From Phycomyces nitens (lineage: Eukaryota; Mucoromycota; Mucoromycetes; Mucorales; Phycomycetaceae): a stretch of 64,000 nucleotides of DNA. Where the stretch lies: contig JAHRBC010000002.1 in the NCBI GenBank assembly GCA_022702545.1, forward strand, positions 8,370,001 to 8,434,000. Reading direction: 5' to 3'. The notes under the pieces were generated by a model, which worked only from the letters and a program-made list of their open reading frames with translations, searched no databases and had not been told where the DNA came from. This document shows, piece after piece, positions 23,803 through 35,330 of the stretch. A program made the position numbers and the translations under genes. Position 1 is the stretch's first letter; every line of letters begins with the position of its first letter.

Positions 23803-25040
23803 TTAGCGTCTAAACGACATAACTCCCTCGGGCGTGTCGATATGAATAACCAATTCAGGTATTGTGCAAAACGAAGTTGTAGGTATACGTCTATTTTCTT
23901 CTATGGCTAGCTCTAAAAATCTCATAAATTGTTCTTGTTCTTCACATGTACCCGCAGGTGAATTATTTGGTTCTGGCACATCATCAGGGATGGTACTTCT
24001 TGGTGGATCTGTCTTTTGATCATCCCAAGATGTCGCCAAGTTAGTTATAGCCATACCCAGTCTGGGCATCAAGTCTGTGCCGATGCTCATATGAGTGTTC
24101 ATGGCTAAACTCATGACGACAAAAGTGTGCTCTAGTTTTTGTTTTTTGTATACTAGCTCTACGTTCTCTACTGTGCCTAAATGTTCTGCTACACTGTTCT
24201 CAGATGCCAAATAAATATTTTGTTTGTCTAAGTGACTTTTGATAATGGGCAGAGAAAGTGAAGAAGCAAGTTTGGAGAAAGAAACGAGGCATTCGCACCT
24301 GAATCCACCAGTGCCCACACACGGTTACTCTGGACAATTATAGGAACATAGAGTGAGCCACGCGGAATAGGTGACATCTCGAACTTGTTCTGACAATTGC
24401 CTTGCTCACGTATATTCAGTTGGCTCAAGTCCACCTCCATTCTGTTGCTCACAGTACTGACACGGTTGAAAAACCTTATGCTGCGATTTTCTAGAATTGA
24501 GGCTTTCTTTTTTGCCTCCTGGTATTCATGGCATTTCTGGCATTCATGTCCTGAGACATATGGAACATTTTCGCAACAGTGATAGAGATACGTTCTTCTA
24601 AGCGCTTCATATGTTAACGCTCTGCTATCTTTGTCTTTCTTTCTGGCTATTTTCTAATTACCATTTTCCATACTTTCCTTTGTCGAAGCTTGGTCCGGGG
24701 TTTCTTGAGTTGCCAGGAATGATGGCCAATTCTTCTTGATGCTGACGGTCTGGTTTGCCTCATTGCGCATTGCCATCGAGATGTTGGGTTCGGCCATGAC
24801 TTTGGATGAGAATCTTGGTACCTTCTTTTGTTCCGTGTTCATCTGTCGTCCTAAGGCCAAGATGTCGATTTGCTGATCGTCACTGTTCTTCTCTAGTGGT
24901 TCTAGCATGACATGGTCTTCCCTGATGAGGCTGTTTCCGTCTGCACTGATGTTTCGCTGGTTGTCCTTGGAACTGGCCAACGAGGTGCTTGTAATATTGT
25001 TTGACATTTGTTGAAAAGTAAATATAATAGAGAAATACAA
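23803..25040 (-). pseudogene. Retroelement fragment: zinc knuckle and aspartic protease
   Basis: On the minus strand, 25040-24654 encodes a hydrophilic gag-like segment. Next comes a knuckle-like HCCENVPYVSGHECQKC, then RVWALVDSGANASFLS with the D-S-G-A active-site motif of retroviral-type aspartic proteases, then in a shifted frame LSLPIIKSHLDK ... MSIGTDLMPRLGM, the usual tail of Ty3-like proteases. There is a frame change near 24240-24300. No reverse transcriptase or integrase follows; the fragment runs up to the Tc1 element at 23784. Probably a Ty3/gypsy-like relic; no LTR was found. Confidence 0.65.
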
Positions 25041-25340
25041 TTCACAGTAAAAAATGAGGTATATGGTTTGTTAGTATCTTTTAAGGGAAATAAGAATACT
25101 GTGAGAGTGTTATTTATTGAAGAAAGAATATTATGATTGCTTATATACTATTATTCAAATTCCCTTGTAATTAAAGTCCCCGTCGTGTAATGGTTGGTTA
25201 TCACTGTAGCAGTGTGAAGTGTACGTGTGCCTGGTGTGTAACTGCTCCTGAGATGTTAACTTGCCAGGGTCATTAGCAAGTAGTAACCGGAGATCGGTTG
25301 TGGAGTCTGTATTTCGCTCAACTGTGGTGTGTATACCACA

Positions 25341-25897
25341 GCAGGCATAGACGCAGGCATAGACGCAGGCATAGACGCAGGCATAGACGCAGGCATAAAC
25401 GCAGGCATAAACACAGGCATAAACGCAGGCATAGACGCAGGCATAGACGCAGGCATAAACGCAGGCATAAACACAGGCATAAACGCAGGCATAGACGCAG
25501 CCATAAACGCAGGCATAAACGCAGGCATAAACGCAGGCATAGACGCAGCCATAAACGCAGCCATAAACGCAGGCATAAACGCAGGCATAAACGCAGGCAT
25601 AAACGCAGTCATAAACGCAGCCATAAACGCAGCCATAAACGCAGCCATAAACGCAGCCATAAACGCAGCCATAAACGCAGCCATAAACGCAGCCATAAAC
25701 GCAGCCATAAACGCAGGCATAAACGCAGCCATAAACGCAGCCATAAACGCAGCCATAAACGCAGGCATAAACGCAGGCATAAACGCAGGCATAAACGCAG
25801 GCATAAACGCAGGCATAAACGCAGGCATAAACGCAGGCATAAACGCAGTCATAAACGCAGCCATAAACGCAGCCATAGACGCAGCCATAAACGCAGG
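25341..25897. repeat. 12-bp minisatellite, about 46 units
   Basis: The unit GCAGGCATAAAC occurs with variants GCAGCCATAAAC, GCAGGCATAGAC, GCAGTCATAAAC and CACAGGCATAAA. Because 12 is a multiple of 3 and the unit lacks stops in several frames, long repetitive frames arise on both strands; these are artefacts, not proteins. Variants are arranged in blocks, suggesting slippage or unequal exchange. It lies 300 bp upstream of the retroelement fragment. Confidence 0.95.
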
Positions 25898-26754
25898 TGT
25901 TATGGTCTCTTTTTTTTACATTTGTTGGCTGGCTTCAGTAGATATGGTGCATTCAGACTTAGATATCAACTTTTTTACGTACTTTTCAAAAGCCCAAGAC
26001 TTTGCAAAAATAAATCTATCAAAAATATAAGCTGCGCGTTGGATAACCATGCCATTGATTAATGTGTCCCGTGGCCTCTTCTTTTAATTAAACAGCTTTA
26101 ACAAAAAGCCTTAGTGTCTTGAAAAATTGCTAGTGAGAGAGGGTTACATAGTGGAGATCATAATAATATTTCCCTATATGTTGGATCTTAAATATCATTA
26201 TTTTCTTACCTGTGGAGTTTTGTCAAATGAAATTGAAATAAATTCGAACAAAGTCGATAGTGTCACGCGGTGTGATGTCTTTAGTGTGAAAATGTCCAGG
26301 AGAAAGAAAAATAATATAATAGTAGATTTGACGAAGAGAGATCAAGAAGAGAAAGAGAAAGAGATGAATAATGGAGAGGGAGAAAGATAAAGAGTAGTTC
26401 GAGAGAGAGAGAGAGAGAGAGGGAGATAACTGTCTAATACGGGATCCAACAATTCGTAGCTTAGCAAGCAAATAGAATTGTTCTTCAGGAAAGGGGTATT
26501 TTGACAGGGAGTCAGGTAGAAAGTAATTGTGGGTTAAAAGGTAAGAGTTCAAAGTTGTTCTTCATTTAATGAATCACTTGTAAGTATTTATACGTTTGTT
26601 ATTTCGAAGAACTGTGGAGAGATGTGAGAAAGAAGAGTGTGGCGAGACAGACGAGAAAAGAGAATGAGGTGAAGAAAGTAAACGATGAGGTGAGTAGGAA
26701 GGGAACGGCACGGCTTAGACGGACAGAAGACGAAGAGAACCAAAACACAGCGTG
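25898..26754. other. Intergenic, low complexity and a LINE 3'-end scrap
   Basis: A T-rich tract followed by GTTGGCTGGCTTCAGTA at about 25912-25940 resembles the reverse complement of the LINE L3 3' end (TGAAGCCGACCAATAAATAC at 54110). A (GA)n tract lies at about 26400-26425. No gene is supported. Confidence 0.4.
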
Positions 26755-27090
26755 ACAATAGTCAAAGCTAAATGCACCATAGTATTGAGTAGTTGACTTT
26801 TTATCCCAAAAAAGAGTGTATGGGAATAATATGTGAGATAAGTAAGAAGTAGTAGAGTTGAAAAGAGAAAAAACTTGTCTACAGAAGGATATACGATATT
26901 GAGTGCCTTGGCTGCGATTACACCACTAAGAAAAGAGTGGTCATCTATATCGTAGGGTCTGTGAGCATGGCAGATTTCATGTTAGGTGGAGAGAACAACC
27001 AGAATTTTTGTATTTCAACGAATTGCTATTTTAGTTTACTCTAAAATAGTGGAAAGAGTATTTATCTGTGTTAGCTACTTGTCCAGACGC

Positions 27091-27353
27091 TCACCCTGCC
27101 TTGCCCCCCAACATTAATACAGCTCACAAACACTACTGCCAACATACACACTGTACTAGGCTGCACTCTGAGTGCTATCTGGTCTGCTAATTTCAGACTA
27201 GTGTTTGATGATATACCGTTTAAACCCAACCTGACAGCTGCATTGGCTACCTTAGCTATTCGACGGGTTGAAGCAGAAGAGTCTTTAGACCTAGTCCTCT
27301 AAATATATGTGTTACACACTGTTAATTTAATTCCAATAAATAATATAATAAAA
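27091..27353 (+). mobile_element. 5'-truncated LINE (L4) insertion with 14-bp target duplication
   Basis: The flanks carry identical ACTTGTCCAGACGC at 27077-27090 and 27354-27367. The insert encodes the extreme C-terminus of a LINE ORF2 (TVLGCTLSAIWSANFRLVFD ... ALATLAIRRV, stop), followed by an AATAAATAATATAATAAAA tail. The homologous uninterrupted site is visible at about 54410-54440, which confirms insertion into an older LINE. Confidence 0.8.
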
Positions 27354-28344
27354 ACTTGTCCAGACGCACTTGAGATAGGACTACACTCCATTTTGGGTTT
27401 TTTTTCTCTGGGGTTTCTGGTTAGGAAATGCTATGGTATATCTTCTCCTGCCTGAAAAATAGCATAGAAGCCATCCTACATAAAGTTCTTGGCCTTCTGA
27501 AGGACAAAGGCTCTTGTATACAGTCACATTACAATGTTTTCCACCAGACTATACGGATGTTATGAAGAACTCCAAGTTGCCATAGTTGGTTCCCAGAGCA
27601 CAATTCAGGTTAGGTGTTTGTGTTAATGGTTGTATGTGGTGACGATAGTCAAATGTTGTAGTGTTATAGAGTAGTTTTTTCCTATAGCAATACTTTTTTT
27701 TTAGAGGAACTGAAAATGATCGGTCATTTTGGTGGAGATTATCAAAAACGTGTACAAGCCATGTCTTGTATTGCATTGTTGTGCCAGAAATCATTCTCTG
27801 ATATCTCCATATTTTATTTTTACCTTGCCCTTTCGGTTTTTTGTTTTACTTGGAGATCACTAAACCGAATGGAGAAAGAGAGAAGGCATCTGCAATGGAG
27901 AGGTGATAAATTTTAACAGTGTCCATATCGTTGGTCTCCGAGGAAGAACATGTCGATGAGAGGGGGAAGCTGAGGCAGGTAGATAAATTTAGACAAAAGT
28001 CTAGGCTGAGTGACGAGCGAAACATGTAAGCGGAAGCATGTAGTAGAGGTCGCAGTGGAGATGGACAAGAAGCAACCGACCCAGGGAAGATTAGGGCAGT
28101 TGAAGCAGAGGGGCATTGGAGATGTGCAGTGAACATGAACTGTAAGTGTGGACGTATGGAGGACTTGTTTGCTTGTATGCGTTGATGTAAAAGAGCGTCA
28201 TTACATCGCAGATGAAGCTCTCGTTGTTGGGATTGTGGAGCAAATAATCCTAGTCCACTTACTTCTTTGCATAAACACAGGGAAGTCCAACTAGGGCTCG
28301 GAAATCCCAAAGACAATTAAATGCGACAGTGTCTCTTGACAGTA

Positions 28345-29561
28345 CAGGATTTTTGGACCCAAATGAGCTTTTCTTGTAAACTTTTGCCTTTTGGTGCAAA
28401 TTAATTGGGCACAGGTCAAGTATCGAAATAGTGATGTGAGGCTGCATACAAAATTATATTCATCCGCAAAGCTAGCTCACTACCCCCTTAGTTTCCCTTT
28501 CACTCAAATACAATCCAACTATTCAATAACAAAGCTATCGAGTCAATAAAATGACAGGATCCAAAATAAAAAAAAACCATCAAGATATCAGGACGCCCAC
28601 AACTTACTAGGTCTCCACATATTCGAGATTTGATCATTGAAAAGAGTGCGAACCATTTAAATACTCCAACTCAGATCTCTCGAGAGCTTGACATTCCTAG
28701 ACAGGCAGTCTGTGGAATCATCGAGAGGTTCGAAAAGACAGAAATTATCGAATACCAGTCTTTAGGTGATCTTGAAAGTATCATCCAGGACCATCACCGT
28801 CAATTTATCATCAATTCTGTCAATGAAAACAGCATCATCACCCTATAGGAGTTAAAATCCATACTATTGGAAGAGTTTGACAACATTGGTAGCATTAGTG
28901 CGTCTACTCTGCAACCTCTTGAATAACGTTGAAAGGATTATATTGAATAGGTCGACTCCAATGGAAGAGAAGAGAAATGATGAAGAGACTCGTCGAAAAA
29001 GAAAGAAGTTTATATTATGCCTCCAACCCGAGGGCATTCTGTACAATCAAAATTGTGTTTTTATCGACGAGGTAGGCTTCAATATTAACATGATCAAAGG
29101 CCACGCTCGATCAAAAGCTGGCACAGCAGCCTTTGTTAAAACTATAACCAAGAGAGCAGTAAATGTGACAATGCTAGAATTCACTACAATCCCTCTCTCC
29201 ACAACTGGCTGCAAGAAAAAACAAGCACCAACTCAAGTTTCTTCCTCCTTACTCTCCTTTCTTGAATCCTGTCGATGAATGCTTTTCTAAGCTAAAGAAC
29301 TTTGTCAAGTAGTATTTGGATACCAAAGAAATCTTGTACGAGAGGATCCAACCTAGTAGTTATCAAATATCTAAGCAGGATTGGAAATGCTGGGTCAGGC
29401 ATTCAATCTCATTTCACCAAAAGTGTTTAGACATGAAAATAAATATTTTATTTTATTTTTAAATTTAAATATCATCATTTCGATACTTAACCTGTACCCA
29501 TTTAATTTGCACCAAAAGGCAAAAGTTTGCAAGAAAAGCTTATTTGGGTCCGAAAATCCTG
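28345..29561 (+). mobile_element. IS630/Tc1-type transposon with internal deletion, copy 2
   Basis: The TIRs are the same as copy 1 (CAGGATTTTTGGACCCAAAT at the left, mirrored at the right), with a TA duplication at 28343-28344 and 29562-29563. The transposase relic includes TPTQISRELDIPRQAV, CVFIDEVGFNINM and the same deletion junction AVNVTMLEFTTIPLS to PPYSPFLNPVDECF. It inserted into the minus-strand LINE L3 copy. Confidence 0.87.
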
Positions 29562-29939
29562 TATCCAAATAATTTGGTTGCGGTGAAGAATGGCAGCCGT
29601 AAAAGGTAATGTGTGCTACCAAAATAATTTTAGGGTGGTCTTTTTTATGCATTATATAATGAGCACTCCTCCATCAAGTTATACATTTATACCATCAATT
29701 CACCATTTTATTTTTCTATTCGTCATTAATCTATCAAACTTATATCTGTTGTCTCTTCCAATAGCATCAAGGTATCCAATGCATTTCATACTGACAGTTT
29801 TATTATGAAAAAAAGAGAAATTCAAATAAAGTATAGCAAGGGTCGAATCCATACTGCCTAAGCTACTTGTAATACTATGACATTAAGCCATATGTCAATC
29901 CGTATTCAAGTATAAAGAAATAAATAAATATAGACGGAG

Positions 29940-31721
29940 TTATTTCGATTGGCAAGTTTCCATAGATGACGAGGTTACAGGGATAATAACTCTAGCTTGC
30001 TTGTTTAAGCAATTGTCGAGCCAATTTGCATTTTCAGGGCAGGTAATTTGAGATAGTCTAACATTTTCATATACACTTTTAACTGATTGCTTCAGATGAT
30101 ATACTTGCACGAGTATTGGGAGAACCTTTTCACCAAAACTTCTAACATCAACTGGTATTTGTAAGGGTTTTCCTTCATTAACTCTAGTGATGTATCCATT
30201 TGGCCGATCAACTGAAATAACTTGCATATATAGACCTTTGATTCAAGAACACAGAGCATACATCAGTTTGTCATAAACAATATATAGAGCAATTTCTTAT
30301 CTTACCGGAATGTACAACACCAAACGTACAAAACTTACTAGCATCTCCTTGCTTTTCTTGCAAAAGCATATCCAGCATGTCTTTTAAGACTCTTGGCAGC
30401 TTTGAATTTCTTTCAATTATCATTTTGTTGCTGTTGAGGTCGTAACGTTTAGCCACCTCTGCCGCGCCATACTCTAAACTATTGGTGCTTTTTGGATGAT
30501 TTTCTCTTAGCAGAAAATCAAATCGTCGACCCATATTTTTTCTAACCGAGTTGTACACGTCTTCTAAAGTTCTTTTGGTGTTTTTTCTTACAGCAGACGC
30601 CACCGATGTTGCTTCACCTCTAAAAACACTCAACAATTAATACAAAAGATTAAATTGGAATGCATAGAAATGTGCTTACCGTATAATCTCGATTCCTTTT
30701 AGATTTCCAAAGCATCTGTCGATAATACACCACACGTGTATATTAAACCAATTCTCAGAGTGATCATTTGCGAAGCTATCAAGTTCGTACTCTTGTAAAA
30801 GTGTATGTATAGACTGTTTGATCCAGTCTAAATCGAAATGTTTATCCTGATGGTAATTGTCTTCCCAACTTTCTTTTTGATTCAATGCTTTTCTTATGTC
30901 TACTGTTGATTTGCAGTTGAATTTGTTCAAATAGTGTTTAAAATTGTCAGGCAGTTGTAACGGTATGTTGTTACAATTATCCATTATTTCTTCAATCTCA
31001 TCGCTCGTGAATGTTCCATGTTTGATATACAGCTCAGAATCGTTGGCATCAAAGATTAAAGACTGAGAAGGGTGGTCTCCAATTTGAAGCTTGCCAAATT
31101 CATACAATTGGTTTTCTACCACTGTGCCAGTTGAGAGAGTCCATTTTTTTTCGTTTTTAAGACTTTTGAAGCTAGTGTCTACTTCTGGTCTTGTTTTGGG
31201 GGCTAATAAGGACTATTATTATATACACATTCAATAAGCTTCCATCCAATACTCACTATGTTTTTCATCTAGATGACTGCCGAGTTCATTGGTTGTGCCA
31301 TAATGATTAGAACAGCTAGGGCAACCATAATTTTTGACAATATTTTGCTACAAACAGGGAAACAGTGTCAGAAAAATAACAATAGAAAGCTGCTCAATTG
31401 TAAGGACTTACTCTCTTTCTTGCAGCGGTGGTAGAAAGATATTTTTTGCTAGAGTTTGAAATATTAGATAGAAAAGAAAGTTATATGGTGTTATATTATA
31501 CTTGCGTTGGTGTATTATAATTTCTACTCTTTGTAGATGGGTATATTTTGCCTGGTGTATTAACTTTGTTATAGTGAAGTTGTATTTCAATTACGAGCTT
31601 TCTACGTACTTTCAACAGTTTCATAGTGATGTCTCAAGTTTCGAGCGTTAGAAAACAATGAATAATCACAAAGATGACAAGCGTATATTATTGTGTAATA
31701 CTCAATATCAGACACTACCAT
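29940..31721 (-). CDS. Two-finger plus PD-(D/E)XK nuclease-like protein (G)
   Basis: Minus-strand ATG 31721 opens MVVSDIEYYTIIYACHLCDY with a first finger-like motif (C15, C18, FSNARNLRHH; the last His is missing). A second finger CPSCSNHYGTTNELGSHLDE-KH follows in an exon near 31330-31255, bounded by GT-AG introns. Then come exons ending near 30676 and 30271 and the last one to stop 29940. The nuclease-like segment reads RRFDFLL, about 15 residues, then LEYGAAEVAK, then KLPRVLKDMLDMLL: Asp ... Glu-x-x-Lys spacing compatible with a variant PD-(D/E)XK core. No internal stop is seen in the four 3' exons. The linker exon between the fingers (about 31520-31430) is not resolved. Family assignment is inference. 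Confidence 0.6.
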
Positions 31722-31859
31722 ATTATAGAAAGAATAAGTAGCCATCGACACATTTTATATTGTTGTTAAGAATGTCATTACTTCTCAAGATACTAGTTTT
31801 TGGGGAGTTCTTGATGCACGCCATCAATACACTCCCTCCGCCAAGAAATCAAAAAAGTG

Positions 31860-33125
31860 TGACGTAGACCTTTCGTGAGGATTGTAATTATTTCTTCATA
31901 CACTCTCTCAATACACCCCCTCCCTCCTACACAACTCTTCTCAGCGACCAAATTATTCACAAAAAGAATATACAGCGGTTATAATACAAATATACAGGAC
32001 ATTATTGCCTTGAATTTAACTATGTCGACTACTGACAGTACACCACGCCGAGAAAGTGATGGGCTTCAGTGGAGCCAGGTAGCAGCAAAAACTGCACATA
32101 CTAAAGGGAAACTAAACCACAGAAACGCCCCAACAACACTTTTTACTGTACCAGAATATGAATCGTTGGTCACTCAAGACCATTCTGCTGCCATCTGGGT
32201 ACGCTCTCTTAATCCTGAATGTGTAGCTTTTAATTTTTGAAAGATCATCAACGATCATGAATTTGAGAAGATCTTGACATCTCAATTCCCAGACGCAATG
32301 AATCTGATCACTAAATTCTCCAAAACCGGATATCGTCTTGCCCGAGTACTTTTAAGTACCGTGCAGAGTCGGCTTAAAGATATAATCACCGGGATCGTGG
32401 TTAAAAACGAAACAATCTTGGGATCGCCTGGGATCTCAACAGACAATCCCCTCATTAGAGTAAACCTCTACAACATTCGCCTGTGTCGCACAAACATAGA
32501 GCTTGAATCTCCGATTGTGCAGGCTTTTCGCTCCTTTGCCAAAGTTGCTCACATCCGGGTGTATCACACCATCAACAAGCTTTTTTGCGGAGAAGCCATG
32601 GTATTAATAGACTCCATATTAAGAGAGGTCCACCTATCCGGTACCTTTGAAGAATGTAAGATCGAAACTCGATCAAAATCTATGTCTCCCTACTGTCGAT
32701 ACTGTGCTGGTACTTTTACCTTAAATCTGGAGACACGTTTAATCTTAAGAATTGGAGACCTATATCTTTGATCAACTGTGATCCAAAGATATTTACTAAA
32801 CTTTTGACCTCTCGCCTTCGGGTCTACACATACCTCGATGCATTAACACCTTTCAGACAGGCTTCATGGCACATGGATTTATTGCTGATAACGGTCTCCT
32901 CACCAGGCTAGCTATGTACCTACGTTATAGATGACCAACCTTTTCTTCCTGATGTAATCGCAGCCAAGGCACTCGTTGTCATCCAACGTTTTGTAGACTA
33001 GATTTTTCTTATTTCTTCTCTCTCGCTTCCTACTTGTCTTACATAGTATCCCAACAAGTCCTTCTTTGTCATAAAAAGCCAATTGCTCAGTACTATATTT
33101 ATCGAAGCCAGCCAATAAATACAAA
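31860..33125 (+). mobile_element. LINE L3, internally deleted copy with both ends
   Basis: A 5' leader is followed by an ORF1 relic from ATG 32022 (stop after NPECVAFNF, then IRVNLYNIRLCR and KSMSPYCRYCAG, matching the CCHC ORF1 at 39317). It jumps directly to FNLKNWRPISLINCDPKIFT of the reverse transcriptase, then after a few tens of codons to YVIDDQPFLPDVIAAKALVV, the ORF2 C-terminus, and a 3' end AATAAATACAAAA at 33110-33125. Endonuclease, most of the reverse transcriptase and the zinc-binding tail are missing. The 5' boundary is approximate. Confidence 0.65.
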
Positions 33126-33517
33126 AGTTGATTTTTATTATAAAACACACGTAACATTGTATCATGCTGTATTAAATGTACATATGGGAATCAGTCGTTT
33201 TTTTTGCAGATTCTTTCTGTATTAATACGTTTTCTAAATAATCTTGGTGGACGACGGATCCAACCTTGACAGATCTTGGAAAGATTTAGTGCATGGAACA
33301 GAAAAGAAGAAGAACTACCTTGTTGCCACCTGAACTTGACTGTTTATATGTTTGTAATATACCTGGAGAGCAAATTACATCTTTAGATAGATTGATTGAC
33401 TGCAACATATCCTTGTTTTTTTTTAAAAAAGGGGTTAGAACAGAACATTTAATAAGGACGATTGTTTACTTATACAAGGAAATCAGTGAAATCTTGAAAA
33501 CTCTAATGAGCTACTAT

Positions 33518-33798
33518 GAACCCCAATCAACGACACTGTTGCTATGTAGGTTGTGGGTTTCGCAGCTTTCATCAATTCCTACTTGCTTTTTTTTTAACCT
33601 CTTCCCACAACAAGAAAAGAGGAGCTGTAGGATGATTACAGGCTAGGCATCATAGATAATGAAAGAACCCCAATCAACGACACTGTTGTTATGCTGGTTC
33701 CGGGTTTCGCAGCTTTCATCAGTTCCTACTTGCTTTTTTTTTTTACCCCTTCCCACAACAAGAAAAGAGGAGCTATAAGACGATTACAGGCTAGGCAT
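33518..33798 (+). repeat. Direct duplication, two ~133-bp copies, 5' of gene F
   Basis: GAACCCCAATCAACGACACT ... GATTACAGGCTAGGCAT occurs at 33518-33650 and 33665-33798 with few differences. The block GGTTTCGCAGCTTTCATCA also resembles the very start of the window (GGTTTCGCAGCTCCTACAAC at 39-58). The second copy ends 190 bp before the start of the nuclease-like gene at 33988. Confidence 0.85.
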
Positions 33799-33987
33799 CT
33801 TCATCTCAAAGCTTCATTAGGTTTTTTTTTTCCTTCTTGAAAAAAAAAAGGAGGTTGTGTTGCTTTTCCGTTAAACAAACAAACAAAAAATGACATCGCC
33901 TGTCAAACACAAATACGATTGGCTAAAAGTTTTGTTTAATCAAATTTCTTTTCATTTCTACTTTATCATCATAAAACCTCTTGCAGA

Positions 33988-35330
33988 ATGAGACGATTGA
34001 ATAAGAATACAAGTGACGGAGATTATGCTGACGATGTGCGATGGTGTCTTGAAAATAAGATGAACTTGGATTTTACAGCATTTGCGGATCACTTTGCACT
34101 TTCAAATAAACGTTTGGATTACAATCGGTATACGTGAATCTTGCAAAAGTATATCAAATCTGAAGTTCTTGAAACCAACTTTAAACTGTGGAGAAAGTCT
34201 GATCTTGCTGAGGACTATTGAACCAAGAAGACCCATAGCTCGACAGAAAAAAAATCAAGAATGAACGCTGTTATACACATTCAGAAATCCATTATGAATG
34301 AATATGGACAACTTGATAAGCACTTGGAGAGAGAGAGAGTACCCTTTCAGAAACCGCAATTGACGAATCTGATTATTGTGAATCCAAACGAAATTCTGTC
34401 TACCGGCTCACATTTGATGAATTGGACGACAATAGCCTCAAAAGCTCAACATCAAAGTATGTGTTGCACAAAAAGCAATCGACGTTCCAGAAAAGAATGG
34501 AACTATCATCCATAACATTGCCTCCTGTTGAAAAGATCTTGGTTCTCAAGAGACACGGTCTTAGTGACGGCTGTTATTTGATGATTAGACAGTTTAAGAG
34601 GGCTGTGGAAGAGACAAAGCCCAGTATTCCTGCTGACTGGATCCAATCTTCAGACACCTTTTGGCCTCTTTTGTATTGTATATTAACCTATGCATTAAAC
34701 ACCATCAATATTGACCAAAAGCATACACATGCACGCAAGAAGCACCATATTGCCAGAAAGTCGGAACCAAATTTCATCACCAAGTATGTTTCCAACTTTT
34801 TCCAAACCATCATGTTTGCATACTGTGGTCAGATATTCTTTCGCTGGGATACGTCTTCAGAAGCCTGCAATAAGTCAAAAATGAAGAAGAAGCGCCCAGA
34901 TTTCATCATATGTGCTTTTGATAGTTTGGAGGTCGGCTGCGGGGAAATCAAAGCGCCAAATACAAACTCGAATGAAGTGGAAGAGGGTCGTTGCCGGGTG
35001 CCAGAACACCTTAAAAAACAACTGCACAAGCGGCTACAGGTTGCTTTAGATGAAAAGGAGTTGGTGACTTTTGGGGTATTCATTTTTGGCGAAAAGATTG
35101 AGTTGAGCATGATGGAGTTCAAAGAAGGGAAGTATGAGTACTCTGTTATCAAGCTGCTCAAATTGCCAACTATGAGTACTACCTTTGAGCGCATGGACGA
35201 ATCTCTCGAGTTCCTACTTGGATTCTTTGACATAATCAAAAGCACAGTGGTTGAAAAGAACGACTTGGCGAACACATCGCTCTTTTCAAAATACAAAGAA
35301 CTTTTGAAGCCAACTATTTCTTTTGAATAA
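33988..35330 (+). CDS. PD-(D/E)XK nuclease-like protein (F)
   Basis: The first exon from ATG 33988 (MRRLNKNTSDGDYADDVRWC) ends at a GT donor 34128. The structure between 34128 and about 34350 is not resolved; a (GA)n tract and several acceptors occur there. The long last exon runs from about 34320 (ESTLSETAIDESD, then LTFDELDDNS) to stop 35330 without interruption. It carries KKRPDFIICAFDSLE then VGCGEIKAPN: P-D ... E-I-K, the cleanest PD-(D/E)XK match in the window, in the order strand, Asp, about 13 residues, Glu-x-Lys. No zinc finger is visible. Other endonuclease-like folds cannot be excluded; activity is not shown. Confidence 0.6.

Larger units (their letters stand above)
26755..29655 (-). 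mobile_element. LINE L3 copy on the minus strand, split by two later insertions
   Basis: Minus-strand LINE ORF2 homology runs from about 29650 (eroded match to the WHALYAMPAP block of the LINE at 38945) through 28316-27846 (LGFPSPSWTSL, LGLFAPQSQQRELHLR, matching LGFGSPSWDLL and LGLLDPESQQKALQLR), 27794-27549, then the C-terminal and 3' part down to 26755, colinear with the fragment at 54100-54650. It is interrupted by the IS630/Tc1-type element at 28345-29561 and by a small LINE insertion at 27091-27353. Many stops are present. Confidence 0.65.

Noticed and set aside
25256..26062. Long repetitive frames (for example AFMPAFM and HKRSHKRR types) across 25341-25897
   Set aside because: They are translations of a 12-bp minisatellite; several frames on both strands are open at once, which is expected from unit length and not from coding.
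26127..26390. 87-residue frame ending in a Lys/Glu-rich tail
   Set aside because: The tail is from (GA)-rich low complexity and no splice or homology context supports it.
27846..28316. Independent 156-residue gene on the minus strand
   Set aside because: It aligns with the middle of the LINE ORF2 at 42300-42750 and is part of the nested L3 copy.
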